A stretch of 34,045 nucleotides of DNA from Sphaerimonospora mesophila NBRC 14179 = JCM 3151 (GTDB taxonomy: Bacteria; Actinomycetota; Actinomycetes; Streptosporangiales; Streptosporangiaceae): contig BCRI01000078.1 of assembly GCA_001552515.1 (NCBI GenBank), positions 1 to 34,045 on the forward strand, given 5' to 3'. This document shows, one piece after another, positions 1 to 7,997 of this stretch. The number at the start of each line of letters is the position of its first letter. The stretch's first letter is position 1. The translations under genes and the position numbers were made by a program. Under the pieces are notes generated by a model. That model was not told the origin of the DNA and did no database searches. It saw nothing but the letters and a program-made list of their open reading frames with translations.

Positions 1-53
1 TGGACACCACGCCGTCCGGGCAAACCTTGGCAGTCACGGCACTAGCAACCGGC

Positions 54-75
54 GTTCTTAGCTGATATTAAGAAC
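54..75. promoter_or_regulatory. inverted repeat upstream of the peptide operon
   Basis: GTTCTTA (54-60) and TAAGAAC (69-75) form a perfect 7-bp inverted repeat with an 8-base spacer, in an AT-rich patch 45 bases before the first small peptide gene. A similar half-sequence beginning AGCT recurs at about 97-109. The symmetry and place suggest an operator for the operon, perhaps for the Xre protein encoded at 7557, but no regulator is proven. I could not assign clear -35/-10 boxes. Confidence 0.4.
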
Positions 76-119
76 ACTGCCATTCCGCTTCATTTCAGCT
101 AATTTCAAGGAGGTGAATC

Positions 120-353
120 ATGACCAGCCTCGTCGACTACACCAACGCCGTGTCCCCCGAAATGTTCGGTGACCTGAGGGAGACCGCCGAGGGTCACGGC
201 CTGACGGCCGCCAGCCCCGTGCTGGCGACCCCGACGGCCGTCGCCCTCGGCGTCGCCATCGGCGCGGTCGCCTTCCACGCCGGTTACATGTACGGCATCG
301 CCCGCAACATGGCCGAGGGCAAGTACCCGCAGCCGAAGCAGCTGCCCCAATGA
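120..353 (+). CDS. small hydrophobic peptide 1 (candidate secreted or modified peptide precursor)
   Basis: This is a 77-aa peptide I do not recognise. It has a polar N-terminal half (about residues 1-31), the motif PVLATP at 33-38, one hydrophobic, glycine/alanine-rich segment at about 39-60 with a GxxxG pattern, then GIARN and a basic, proline-rich tail ending QLPQ. The next gene encodes a relative with the same PVLATP, GY..G..RN and QLP landmarks. AAGGAGGTGA at 107-116 is a near-ideal ribosome site 3 bases before the ATG, so strong translation is likely. Position at the head of an operon with a hydrolase, methyltransferase and exporter suggests a precursor peptide, with residues 1-31 perhaps a leader. 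A small structural membrane protein is the alternative. Coding is well supported; function is inference. Confidence 0.72.
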   Translation: MTSLVDYTNAVSPEMFGDLRETAEGHGLTAASPVLATPTAVALGVAIGAVAFHAGYMYGIARNMAEGKYPQPKQLPQ

Positions 354-387
354 CATCTCGACGCACCCGAAGCAAGGGAGATGATCC

Positions 388-630
388 ATGCCGCTACTCG
401 CCGAGAAGGTGAACGCAGACCCGGCGCTCGGCGCGATCTCGATCCACAGCACCGAGCCCTGCCACGAGATCGGAGGTGCTCCGGTGCTGGCCACGCCCGC
501 CACGATCGTGGGAGTGGCGGCCGGCGTGGGCCTGGTCGGTTCGGTGGTCGGCCTGTTCGCCGCGGGCTACGCGATGGGCCGCAACTTCGGCGGCACCAGG
601 CCGCCCAAGAGCGAACAGCTCCCGTCCTAA
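388..630 (+). CDS. small hydrophobic peptide 2, paralogue of peptide 1
   Basis: This is an 80-aa peptide of unknown family. Residues 1-30 form a mildly acidic N-terminal part with the only cysteine (C25). PVLATP follows at 32-37, then a glycine/valine-rich hydrophobic segment (about 38-58) with several GxxxG spacings, GYAMGRN at 60-66 and a tail ending QLPS. It aligns with peptide 1 over the C-terminal half but hardly at all over the N-terminal half, the reverse of the usual conserved-leader pattern of modified peptides. AGGGAG at 375-380 sits 7 bases before the ATG; an ATG at 381 is in another frame and is rejected. The 34-base gap from peptide 1 means co-transcription. Paired peptides with GxxxG helices recall two-peptide bacteriocins in general design only. 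Confidence 0.7.
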   Translation: MPLLAEKVNADPALGAISIHSTEPCHEIGGAPVLATPATIVGVAAGVGLVGSVVGLFAAGYAMGRNFGGTRPPKSEQLPS

Positions 631-635
631 CCAAG

Positions 636-682
636 CCCGTTGCCGGGGGTGCCGCCGCCGACCGCGGCGTCCCGGCAACGGG
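636..682 (+). terminator. large stem-loop between peptide genes and downstream genes (attenuator-like)
   Basis: CCCGTTGCCGGG (636-647) pairs perfectly with CCCGGCAACGGG (671-682). A second inner stem GCCGC (651-655) with GCGGC (664-668) lies in the loop. No T-run follows, which is common in high-GC actinobacteria. It starts 5 bases after the peptide 2 stop codon and ends 35 bases before the next start. It could act as a partial terminator or 3' stabiliser that keeps the peptide transcript more abundant than the enzyme transcript. Confidence 0.6.
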
Positions 683-717
683 TCGATCCAGGAACGAGCC
701 AGGAAACGCGACCCCCC

Positions 718-2688
718 ATGAAAAGACCAGCCAAGCGCCGCCGCCCCGGGCCGCCGTCCGCCCTGTCCGCCATCGCCGGCGGCATCCGAGCCGCCGCCGG
801 GTCGCCGTCCACGCTGTCCAGATCGCAGGTGCTGACCTGGACGGAACGGCTGAACTCGGTGACCCACCTCCTCGCCAGTCTGGAGTACCTGACCCGCCGC
901 CGGGACCGGGAATGGGGCGGCGCCAACAACTGGGACGTCAACCGCCGCATGTTCCACGACCGGGCCCCCCGCTTCGCGCGCGCCCTCGACCTGGTCGCGG
1001 ATCCGCGGGTCAGCACCGCCCTGCACGCCGGCCGCGCCGCCGCCGCTGCCGCGCTCTGGCTTCCGCTGTCCCCGCGGCAACGTGTCGCCGCCGACGCGGT
1101 GCTCGCCGGCAGTCAGGCGGCGCTGCACGCCCAGAACCTCTACGGAAGCGACGGGGCCGACCAGATCTCCTTCCTGGTGCAGGCGCTGACCACCATCGCC
1201 AGGGCGGGTCACCGCCGGCCCGCCGTCGCCGACGCCGCCCTGTGGTTCGTCTCGCTGCAGTCGGTGCTGTCCTACACGGTCTCCGGATGGGCCAAGCTCC
1301 CCAGCGACACCTGGCGCAGCGGCCGCGCCCTGCCCAACATCATCCGCACCCACACCTACGGCGACCCGCACGCCTGGAAGCTGATGCGCCGCTTCCCCCG
1401 GCTGACCCGGCTCGCCGCGCACGGCGTCCTCACCCTCGAATGCGCGTTCCCCGTCGTCTTCGCCGGCCGCGGCCGGCTCGCGCCGTACCTGCTCGGCGCC
1501 GCCGGGGCGTTCCACCTCGTCAACGCGCGGGTGATGGGACTCGGCCGGTTCTTCTGGGCCTTCACGGCGACCTATCCCGCGGTGCTCTACACGGCCGGGC
1601 CACGGGTGCGCACCGCCCCGGACGGCACGGTCAGCCGTCGCCACGACGCCCTGCCCGCCACCGTGACCGCCGCCGGGCTCGCCCTGCTCGCCGCCGGTCA
1701 GGCGGCACGCGCCCGCCGGCGACGGATCGTCGTACGCGGCCGGGGCGACGAGCGCACGCTGACCACCGGCGCGGGCAACACGCTGGCCTACCGCGTTCTG
1801 GGCGAGGACGCGGCGGCGAGCGGCCCGGTGGTCATCCTCGAAAGCGGCATGGCCGCCACCACCGAACACTGGGAACGGATCGCGGCCCGGCTGGTGTCGC
1901 GCTTCACCACCGTCACCTACCAGCGCGCCGGGTACGGCGTCAGCCGTTACCGGGCCGGGGCCGAGTTCCGTTTCGACACCATGGTGGACGACCTGACCGA
2001 TGTGGCCAAGCACGTCGCCGGCGGCCGGCCCATCGTGCTGGTCGGGCACTCCCTCGGCGGCTACCTCGCGCTGCTGGCAGCCGAGCGGCTCGGCGCGCAG
2101 GTGCGGGGCGTCGCGCTCGTCGACTCGAGCCACCCGGCGGAACTGCAGCGCTCCATCCGGCAGGCCGAGGGCGGCCGCGCGTTGACCGGCGCGCTGGCGC
2201 TCATGCCCGCGTCGCTGGAACTCGGGCTCGGCTCGCTGCTGCAACGCCCGGAATGGGTGGACCGGCTTCCGCGGGAGGCGCGCACCACCGCGCTGGCCCA
2301 GTACCGCGACGCCAAACTGTGGGCCGCCGCCCGCCGGGAGTGGCGGGTCGTCAAGGAGAGATTCGAGCGGTTCGACGGCGTCCTGCCCCGGATCTCCGCC
2401 CCCCTCCTGGTCATCACGGCGGGCCAGACCGCCGCCACCGACGCCGTACAGGTGGACCTGCACGACGAGTTCGCCGCGGCCGCCCCACAGGCGCGGCGGC
2501 ACCTCGTCCAGGGCGCGGACCACGACGAGATCCTCACCGACGCCGGGCGCGCCGCCGAGGTGAGCGCGATCATCACCGCGTTCCTCGACGACCTGGCGGA
2601 GGCGCCCCTCGGCCGCGACGGGCGGGAAGGACGCGACGGCCCACCGGACCGGACGGACCGGAGGCGGAACGGAGGCGAGCGGCGATGA
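718..2688 (+). CDS. HTTM-like membrane protein fused to an alpha/beta hydrolase
   Basis: This 656-aa protein has two parts. Residues 1 to about 340 are rich in hydrophobic helices with the arrangement of HTTM-type proteins, the fold of SdpB and of vitamin K-dependent carboxylases. Residues from about 350 to 630 form an alpha/beta hydrolase: an oxyanion-type ESGMA stretch, the nucleophile elbow GHSLGG with Ser445, and the late catalytic His602 in ADHDE. The tail is charged and disordered. AGGAAA at 701-706 precedes the ATG. The stop overlaps the next start as ATGA (2685-2688), so the two products are coupled. A membrane-anchored hydrolase beside peptide genes suggests peptide cleavage or an acyl/ester reaction. 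The fusion is unusual; substrate and reaction are unknown. Confidence 0.72.
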   Translation: MKRPAKRRRPGPPSALSAIAGGIRAAAGSPSTLSRSQVLTWTERLNSVTHLLASLEYLTRRRDREWGGANNWDVNRRMFHDRAPRFARALDLVADPRVSTALHAGRAAAAAALWLPLSPRQRVAADAVLAGSQAALHAQNLYGSDGADQISFLVQALTTIARAGHRRPAVADAALWFVSLQSVLSYTVSGWAKLPSDTWRSGRALPNIIRTHTYGDPHAWKLMRRFPRLTRLAAHGVLTLECAFPVVFAGRGRLAPYLLGAAGAFHLVNARVMGLGRFFWAFTATYPAVLYTAGPRVRTAPDGTVSRRHDALPATVTAAGLALLAAGQAARARRRRIVVRGRGDERTLTTGAGNTLAYRVLGEDAAASGPVVILESGMAATTEHWERIAARLVSRFTTVTYQRAGYGVSRYRAGAEFRFDTMVDDLTDVAKHVAGGRPIVLVGHSLGGYLALLAAERLGAQVRGVALVDSSHPAELQRSIRQAEGGRALTGALALMPASLELGLGSLLQRPEWVDRLPREARTTALAQYRDAKLWAAARREWRVVKERFERFDGVLPRISAPLLVITAGQTAATDAVQVDLHDEFAAAAPQARRHLVQGADHDEILTDAGRAAEVSAIITAFLDDLAEAPLGRDGREGRDGPPDRTDRRRNGGERR

Positions 2689-3269
2689 GACCGCGAATCG
2701 CGCCGCCGGCGCGCCAGGCCGACCGGGGCCCGCTCACCGCTGTGGTGATCGGCGGCCTGGCCGCCTGGTTCGGGGTGACCGTCCTCAGCCAGCATCCCCA
2801 GCAGATCTTCGACCGGTTCCGGCGGTACGACTACACCGGCCTCCTCATCGGCAACTGGCGCTTCTTCGCCCCCGAGCCGGCGCAGCACGACTTCCACGTC
2901 CTGCACCGGGTGCTCCTCGCCGACGACGCGCAGACCCCCTGGGTCGAGACCACCCACATTCCGAAACGCATCTGGCGGCAGATGGTCTGGTTTCCGGAGC
3001 GGCGGCAGGATAAGGCCGTCTTCGACATCTGCGCCGAACTGATCGTCTCCATGGCCCAGCCCGGCCTCGACCTCACCAGGGTCCCCGCCTACCAGGTGCT
3101 CTGCGACCACGTCGAGCTCGTCGTACGGAAGGAACACCGGGCCGGGCCGACGCCGAAGGGCTTCCAGTTCGTGATCGCCCGCAGCACCGGCTACGACGAG
3201 TCCAACGATCCCGACTACCTGCTGATCTCCCAGTTCATTCCGCTCCAGGAAGACCACCACCATGAGTGA
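2685..3269 (+). CDS. SdpA/DUF5819-like single-pass membrane protein
   Basis: This 194-aa protein has one N-terminal membrane helix (about residues 17-35) and then a mostly polar domain, presumably outside the membrane. Just after the helix is a NWRFFAPEP motif resembling the W-x-x-F-x-P signature of DUF5819 and SdpA-type proteins. Such proteins are often encoded beside HTTM/SdpB-type proteins, exactly as here. In Bacillus, SdpA and SdpB together mature the SDP toxin from SdpC, so this protein and its upstream neighbour may act as a pair on the small peptides. The start overlaps the previous stop (ATGA) and the end overlaps the methyltransferase start by 8 bases. The family assignment comes from motif and context only and is moderate. 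Confidence 0.6.
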   Translation: MRPRIAPPARQADRGPLTAVVIGGLAAWFGVTVLSQHPQQIFDRFRRYDYTGLLIGNWRFFAPEPAQHDFHVLHRVLLADDAQTPWVETTHIPKRIWRQMVWFPERRQDKAVFDICAELIVSMAQPGLDLTRVPAYQVLCDHVELVVRKEHRAGPTPKGFQFVIARSTGYDESNDPDYLLISQFIPLQEDHHHE

Positions 3270-4029
3270 GATCGCCGACATCGGCTACGGCGCCCAGTTC
3301 GCCGACTTCTACGACCGTCTCTTCCCCGGCGGTCCGGCCGTGGCGGCGACCACGGCGTTCCTCGCCGACCTGCACCCCGGCGGGGATCTGCCGACCCTGG
3401 AGCTCGGGGTGGGCACCGGCCGGGTCGCGCTTCCCCTGGCCGACCTGGCCGGCCCGATCGTCGGCGTCGACTCCTCGCCCGAGATGCTCGCCGTCCTGCG
3501 CGCCGCCCTGGCCGAACGGCCCCGCCCGGTCACCCCCGTGCACGGCGACATCCGCGACTACTCCGACGATCGCCGCTACGGGCTCGTCTACTGCGTCTGC
3601 GGCACCCTGTCCATGCTGCTCGACCCCGCCGAGCAGCAGCGGGTGCTCGACGTCGCGGCGGCCCGCCTCGCCCCCGGCGGGTGCCTGGTCGTCGAAACCC
3701 ACAACCCGAGCTTCGCCCAGGCGCTCAACCAGGGCAGGGTACGCGACTCGTTCTTCGTCCCCTACCCCGCGCCGGACACCGGGCTTCTGTCCTACTCCAC
3801 CATCGACATCGACAATCGCATCTGGCATCTCGCGCACATCTGGATCGACGACGGCCGTTCCCGGATCGCCTCGGAGGTGAGCCGTCTGACCACACCCGAG
3901 GAGGTCGACGAATACGCCCGGCTGGCCGGGCTGACGCCGGCGGGCCGCTACTGCGACTGGCTCGGCACCGAGTTCAGCGGCCAGGAGCCGATGTACGTCT
4001 CCGTCTACCGCAAGGACTCCACACGATGA
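3262..4029 (+). CDS. class I SAM-dependent methyltransferase
   Basis: This is a soluble 255-aa Rossmann-fold methyltransferase. Motif I is LELGVGTGR at about residues 46-54 and the SAM ribose-binding acid lies in VGVDSSPEM. HGDIRDY follows, then the post-motif region YCVCGTLSMLLDP. The C-terminal half has the beta-strand pattern of small-molecule or peptide methyltransferases and ends in VSVYRKD. AGGAAG at about 3247-3252 precedes the start, which overlaps the upstream gene by 8 bases; the stop overlaps the exporter start (ATGA at 4026-4029). Within this operon it most likely methylates the peptide product or a precursor of it, but the acceptor cannot be read from sequence. Confidence 0.85.
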   Translation: MSEIADIGYGAQFADFYDRLFPGGPAVAATTAFLADLHPGGDLPTLELGVGTGRVALPLADLAGPIVGVDSSPEMLAVLRAALAERPRPVTPVHGDIRDYSDDRRYGLVYCVCGTLSMLLDPAEQQRVLDVAAARLAPGGCLVVETHNPSFAQALNQGRVRDSFFVPYPAPDTGLLSYSTIDIDNRIWHLAHIWIDDGRSRIASEVSRLTTPEEVDEYARLAGLTPAGRYCDWLGTEFSGQEPMYVSVYRKDSTR

Positions 4030-5915
4030 CACGGGCGACAGAAGCGCTGCGGGACGAGACACCGCCGAGCGGCCCCGAGTTCCCCGAGCCGGACGACCTC
4101 GCGGGGACCCCGGCCGGCCCACCGGCCCCGCCGCCGGAGGACCGGGGGCTCCACTGGATGAGGATGCTGGCCCGGTACGTCCGGCCGCACCGGAGGATCT
4201 TCATCACGGCCGCCGTCCTGCTGCTCGCCTCCAGCGTGCTCGGCCTGCTGCAGCCGCTCGCCGTACAGGCACTCATCGACGGGCTGACCGCGGGAACCGA
4301 GGCCGGCCAGGCGCTGGCCGTGTTGACGGGGCTCGTGGCGGTCGCCGCCGTCCTGCTCGGAATCGGCAACTATCTCACCCTGCGGACCGCCGAGGCGGTC
4401 GTCCTCGACGGGCGACGCGGCCTGATCCGCCACCTGCTCCGTCTGTCCGTACCGAGCCTGCGCGGCCAGGAACCCGGCGACCTGCTCGCCCGGGTCACCA
4501 CCGACACCATGCTGCTGCGCCAGATCGCCAGCCAGGCGCTGATCGACCTGCTGACCGGTGGTCTGATGCTGCTGGGGGCGGTGGTCCTGATGGCGGTCGT
4601 CGACGTGGTGCTGCTCGGCGTCACCGTCGTCGTGACCCTGCTGCTCGTGCTCATCATGGCGGTGATCATGCCGCGGATCCGGATCGCCGCCCTGCGCGCG
4701 CAGGAGTCGGTCGGGCAGATGGGCGCCGCCCTGGAGCGGATCCTCGGGGCCTTCACCACCGTCAAGGCCTCCGGCATGGAAGCGGCGGAGATGGCCCGCG
4801 TCGACGTCTCGGCCCGCTCCGCCTTCCAGCAGGGCGTGTCACTGGCCCGCTGGGGGTCGGTGGCGGGCACCGCCGCCGGGCTGGCGATCCAGGTCGCCTT
4901 CCTGGTCGTCCTCGGCCTCGGCGGCGCCCGGGTGGCGAGCGGCGCCATGACCGTGTCGGCGCTGGTGGCCTTCCTTCTCTACGTGGCCTACCTGACCCAC
5001 CCGATCATCCAGCTGATCGGCGCGACCACCTATCTGCAGGCGGGCAGGGCGGCGCTGAGCCGGATAGCCGAGGTGAACGCGCTGCCGGCCGAGCCGCTCG
5101 ACCTGCCGCTCCCCGCCCAGGATGGTCTCCCGGCCGCGTCGGCGACGGAGCCGCGCCACCCGGGCCGGGTGGTGCCGTCCACCCCGGCCTCCGTGGTCTT
5201 CGACCGGGTCACCTTCACCTATCCCGGCCGGGCGGAGCCTGCCCTGCGCGACTTCTCCCTGGTCGTGCCCGCCGGCGGGCTGACCGCGCTCGTCGGGCCC
5301 TCCGGCTCGGGCAAGACCACCGTGCTCAAACTGCTGGAGCGGTTCTACGACCCCCAGCAGGGCCGCGTGCTCTTCGACGAGCGGAGCCTCCCCGACTGGC
5401 CGCTCAACGACCTGCGGGCGGGCATCGGCTACGTCGAGCAGGACGCGGCCGTGCTGGCCGGGACCCTCCGCGAGAACATCGTGTACGCGGCGCCGGACGC
5501 CACCGAGGCCGAGATCCGGGCGGTGCTGCGCACCACGCGGCTCGACCCCCTCCTGCGGCGTCTCGGCGACGACCTCGACGCGGAGATCCAGCACCGGGGA
5601 GTGTCCCTGTCCGGCGGCGAACGTCAGCGCGTCGCCATCGCACGGGCCCTGCTGCGCCGGCCCCGTCTGCTCCTGCTCGACGAGGCGACCTCGCAGCTCG
5701 ACGCGGCCAACGAGGCCGCGCTGCGTGACGTGATCCGGGACATCTCCGGCGACACCACGGTCATCATGGTCGCCCATCGGCTGTCCACGGTGCTCCACGC
5801 GGGGCAGATCGTGGTGCTGGCGGACGGAACGGCGCAGGCGTCCGGAACGCACGCGGAGCTGCTGCGGAAATCCCCGCTCTACGCCGAGCTGGCGGCAGAG
5901 CAGTCGCTGGCGTGA
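4026..5915 (+). CDS. ABC exporter, fused membrane and ATPase domains
   Basis: This 629-aa protein is a type IV (exporter-fold) half-transporter expected to work as a homodimer. Residues 1-40 are a proline-rich cytoplasmic lead-in, about 50-330 hold six membrane helices, and about 390-625 form the ATPase. Walker A GPSGSGKT starts at about residue 424, the signature LSGGERQRVA at about 528, then Walker B LLLLDEAT and the switch histidine in VAHRLSTV. All catalytic residues are present. There is no N-terminal C39 peptidase domain, so any leader removal must be done by another protein, such as the hydrolase at 718. Translational coupling to the methyltransferase supports export of the operon's peptide or a conjugate. 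Confidence 0.9.
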   Translation: MTRATEALRDETPPSGPEFPEPDDLAGTPAGPPAPPPEDRGLHWMRMLARYVRPHRRIFITAAVLLLASSVLGLLQPLAVQALIDGLTAGTEAGQALAVLTGLVAVAAVLLGIGNYLTLRTAEAVVLDGRRGLIRHLLRLSVPSLRGQEPGDLLARVTTDTMLLRQIASQALIDLLTGGLMLLGAVVLMAVVDVVLLGVTVVVTLLLVLIMAVIMPRIRIAALRAQESVGQMGAALERILGAFTTVKASGMEAAEMARVDVSARSAFQQGVSLARWGSVAGTAAGLAIQVAFLVVLGLGGARVASGAMTVSALVAFLLYVAYLTHPIIQLIGATTYLQAGRAALSRIAEVNALPAEPLDLPLPAQDGLPAASATEPRHPGRVVPSTPASVVFDRVTFTYPGRAEPALRDFSLVVPAGGLTALVGPSGSGKTTVLKLLERFYDPQQGRVLFDERSLPDWPLNDLRAGIGYVEQDAAVLAGTLRENIVYAAPDATEAEIRAVLRTTRLDPLLRRLGDDLDAEIQHRGVSLSGGERQRVAIARALLRRPRLLLLDEATSQLDAANEAALRDVIRDISGDTTVIMVAHRLSTVLHAGQIVVLADGTAQASGTHAELLRKSPLYAELAAEQSLA

Positions 5916-5946
5916 CCCGGTCGCGGAGTCGGAGGAGATCACCGGA

Positions 5947-7473
5947 GTGAACCTTGCCCGGCTCAACGGCTCCGGTCGGGGCCGCGTCGACGCGGTGGTG
6001 GTCGGTTCCGGCCCCAACGGCCTGGCCGGGGCGCTCGTCCTCGCAGCGGCGGGCCTCGAGGTGCTGGTCTACGAGGCCGCCGACACGATCGGCGGCGGCA
6101 CCCGCACCGAAGAGCTGACCCTGCCCGGTTTCCGGCACGACGTCTGTTCGGCGGTCCATCCGATGGTGCTGGCGTCCCCGTTCTTCCGGGCGTTCGACCT
6201 GTCCCGGCACGGCGTACGGCTCCTGCAACCGGAGATTCCGTACGCCCATCCGCTCGACGGCGGCCGCGCCGCGCTGGCCTGGCGCGACCTGGACCGCACG
6301 GCACAGGGGCTGGGGGTGGACGGCCCGGCATGGCGGTCGCTGCTCGGCCCCCTGGTGGAACGGTGGCGGCCCCTCGTTGACACCGCCCTGTCCGACTTCC
6401 GCAGTCCGCCGCGGCATCCCGGTACGGCGCTGCTGATGGCGCTGCGGATTCTGGAGCAGGGCTCGGCGCTGTGGGGGGTCAGGTTCCGAGGTGACGCGGC
6501 CCCCGCCCTGCTCACGGGTGTCGGCGCGCACGCCATCGCACCGCCCCGGGCGATCGCCCCCGCCGGAGTGGGCCTGGTGCTCGCCGCCCTCGCCCACGCG
6601 GTCGGCTGGCCCGTGCCGCAGGGCGGCAGCCACACCATCACCCGGGCGATGGCCGCCGAGCTGACCCGCCTCGGCGGGCGGATCATCACGGGCCGGCGGA
6701 TCGACACCTTGGCGGAGCTGCCGCGCGCCCGCGCCGTCCTGCTCGACGTCGCCCCGACGGGGCTGCTGCGCATCGCCGGCGATCTCCTGCCGGACCGGTA
6801 CGGCCGCCGGTTGCGCGCCTTCCGCCCCGGCGGCGCCGCCTGCAAGGTCGACTTCGCGCTCTCCGGTCCGGCGCCGTGGGCGTCCCCCGAGTGCGCCCGG
6901 GCCGGCACGCTGCATCTGGTCGGTTCCCGGGCCGAGGCGCTCGCCGCGGAGCAGGCGGTCGCCGCCGGCCGGCACGCGCGGCGGCCGTACGTCCTGGCCG
7001 TACAGCCCGGTGTCGTGGACTCCGGACGCGCGCCCGCCGGTCACCACGTCCTGTGGACGTACGCGCATGTGCCGAACGGCTCCCCCCGCGACGTCAGCGA
7101 TCAGGTCATCGCCCAGGTGGAGCGGTTCGCACCCGGATTCCGAGAGCTGATCCTCGCCGAGCACGTCGTCACCGCCTCGCGGGCGCACCTGCACAATCCC
7201 AACTATGTCGGCGGGGACATCTCCGGCGGCGCCGCCGACCTGTGGCAGATGATCATGCGTCCGGTTCCCCGCTGGGACCCGTACCGCACGCCGCTGCCCG
7301 GGGTCTACCTCTGCTCCTCGTCCACCCCGCCGGGCCCGGCCGTGCACGGGATGTCGGGGGTCCACGCCGCCGGCCGGGCGCTGCGCCACCGGTTCGGCAT
7401 CAACGCCGATCCGCTCGATCTCGTCGCGTCCGCCGTGTCCGGGAACGGATCCGCCAGAACGGAGAGCCCCTGA
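5947..7473 (+). CDS. FAD/NAD(P)-dependent oxidoreductase, phytoene dehydrogenase-like
   Basis: This 508-aa protein starts with a dinucleotide-binding motif VVVGSGPNGLAGA at about residues 17-29, followed by the acid of VYEA and a GGGTRTEE flavin-contact stretch. The C-terminal end has GVYLCSSSTPPGPAVHGMSG, typical of phytoene desaturase/retinol saturase-like flavoproteins. GTG start, with GGAGGAG at 5931-5937 nine bases ahead. It lies 31 bases after the exporter stop, so it is probably in the same transcript. No carotenoid genes are nearby, so a carotenoid substrate is unlikely. Dehydrogenation of a peptide residue or of a lipid tail is possible but unproven. The similar-looking flavoprotein group is broad and often misnamed. 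Confidence 0.82.
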   Translation: MNLARLNGSGRGRVDAVVVGSGPNGLAGALVLAAAGLEVLVYEAADTIGGGTRTEELTLPGFRHDVCSAVHPMVLASPFFRAFDLSRHGVRLLQPEIPYAHPLDGGRAALAWRDLDRTAQGLGVDGPAWRSLLGPLVERWRPLVDTALSDFRSPPRHPGTALLMALRILEQGSALWGVRFRGDAAPALLTGVGAHAIAPPRAIAPAGVGLVLAALAHAVGWPVPQGGSHTITRAMAAELTRLGGRIITGRRIDTLAELPRARAVLLDVAPTGLLRIAGDLLPDRYGRRLRAFRPGGAACKVDFALSGPAPWASPECARAGTLHLVGSRAEALAAEQAVAAGRHARRPYVLAVQPGVVDSGRAPAGHHVLWTYAHVPNGSPRDVSDQVIAQVERFAPGFRELILAEHVVTASRAHLHNPNYVGGDISGGAADLWQMIMRPVPRWDPYRTPLPGVYLCSSSTPPGPAVHGMSGVHAAGRALRHRFGINADPLDLVASAVSGNGSARTESP

Positions 7474-7556
7474 GGCGACACTAGAATGATCGGACCCGGC
7501 GGCCACACCAACCGGCACGGCAGGATTCGTCCGTCACGGAAGGGAAGGGTGACCGA

Positions 7557-7997
7557 ATGGCCGAGCCACCCGTCCGATCGACCCTCGCCGAGAAGATCGA
7601 GCGGCTCTTCGAGGTCGTCCGGCGCCCGGACCGAGAGCAGTACCGCAACGAGGAGGTCGCCGCCGCCTGCCGGGAGGCGACCGGGGAGAGCTTCTCCGCC
7701 ACCTATCTGTGGCAGCTGCGCAACGGCCGCAGGACCAATCCGACCAAACGTCACCTGGAGGCGCTCGCCCAGTTCTTCCAGGTGCCACCGGCCTACTTCT
7801 TCGACGACGAGCAGAGCGAGCGGATCGCCGAGGAGCTGGAACTGCTCGGCGCGCTGCGGGACAACGCGGTACGGCAGATCGCCCTGCGCGCGGTCACACT
7901 GTCGCCCGAGGGGCTCGACACGATCAGCGACATGATCGAGGCGATCAGACGGCGCGAGGCGCGCCGCAGGGGGCTTACGGAGCACGACGGTGATTGA
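7557..7997 (+). CDS. Xre-family transcriptional regulator
   Basis: This 146-aa regulator has a Cro/C1-type helix-turn-helix at about residues 29-72, including FSATYLWQLRNGRRTNPT and then LEALAQFFQVPPAYFFDD, the usual last helices of this family. The C-terminal part is a charged helix, probably for dimerisation. AAGGGAAGGG lies just before the ATG. A TAGAAT box at 7482-7487 could be its -10, without a convincing -35. The stop overlaps the next gene by 8 bases. Xre regulators paired with ImmA/IrrE proteases are usually repressors cleaved or released on a signal, so this pair may control the upstream peptide operon, the downstream membrane gene, or both. Confidence 0.88.
   Translation: MAEPPVRSTLAEKIERLFEVVRRPDREQYRNEEVAAACREATGESFSATYLWQLRNGRRTNPTKRHLEALAQFFQVPPAYFFDDEQSERIAEELELLGALRDNAVRQIALRAVTLSPEGLDTISDMIEAIRRREARRRGLTEHDGD

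Noticed and set aside
381-3269. Long open frame of 962 codons spanning the hydrolase region
   Set aside because: Only its last 194 codons (from 2685) look like protein; the rest is arginine/proline-rich shadow of the 718-2688 gene in another frame.
5947-7473. Carotenoid biosynthesis gene (crtI)
   Set aside because: It is only phytoene-dehydrogenase-like; no crtE, crtB or other pathway genes are nearby.
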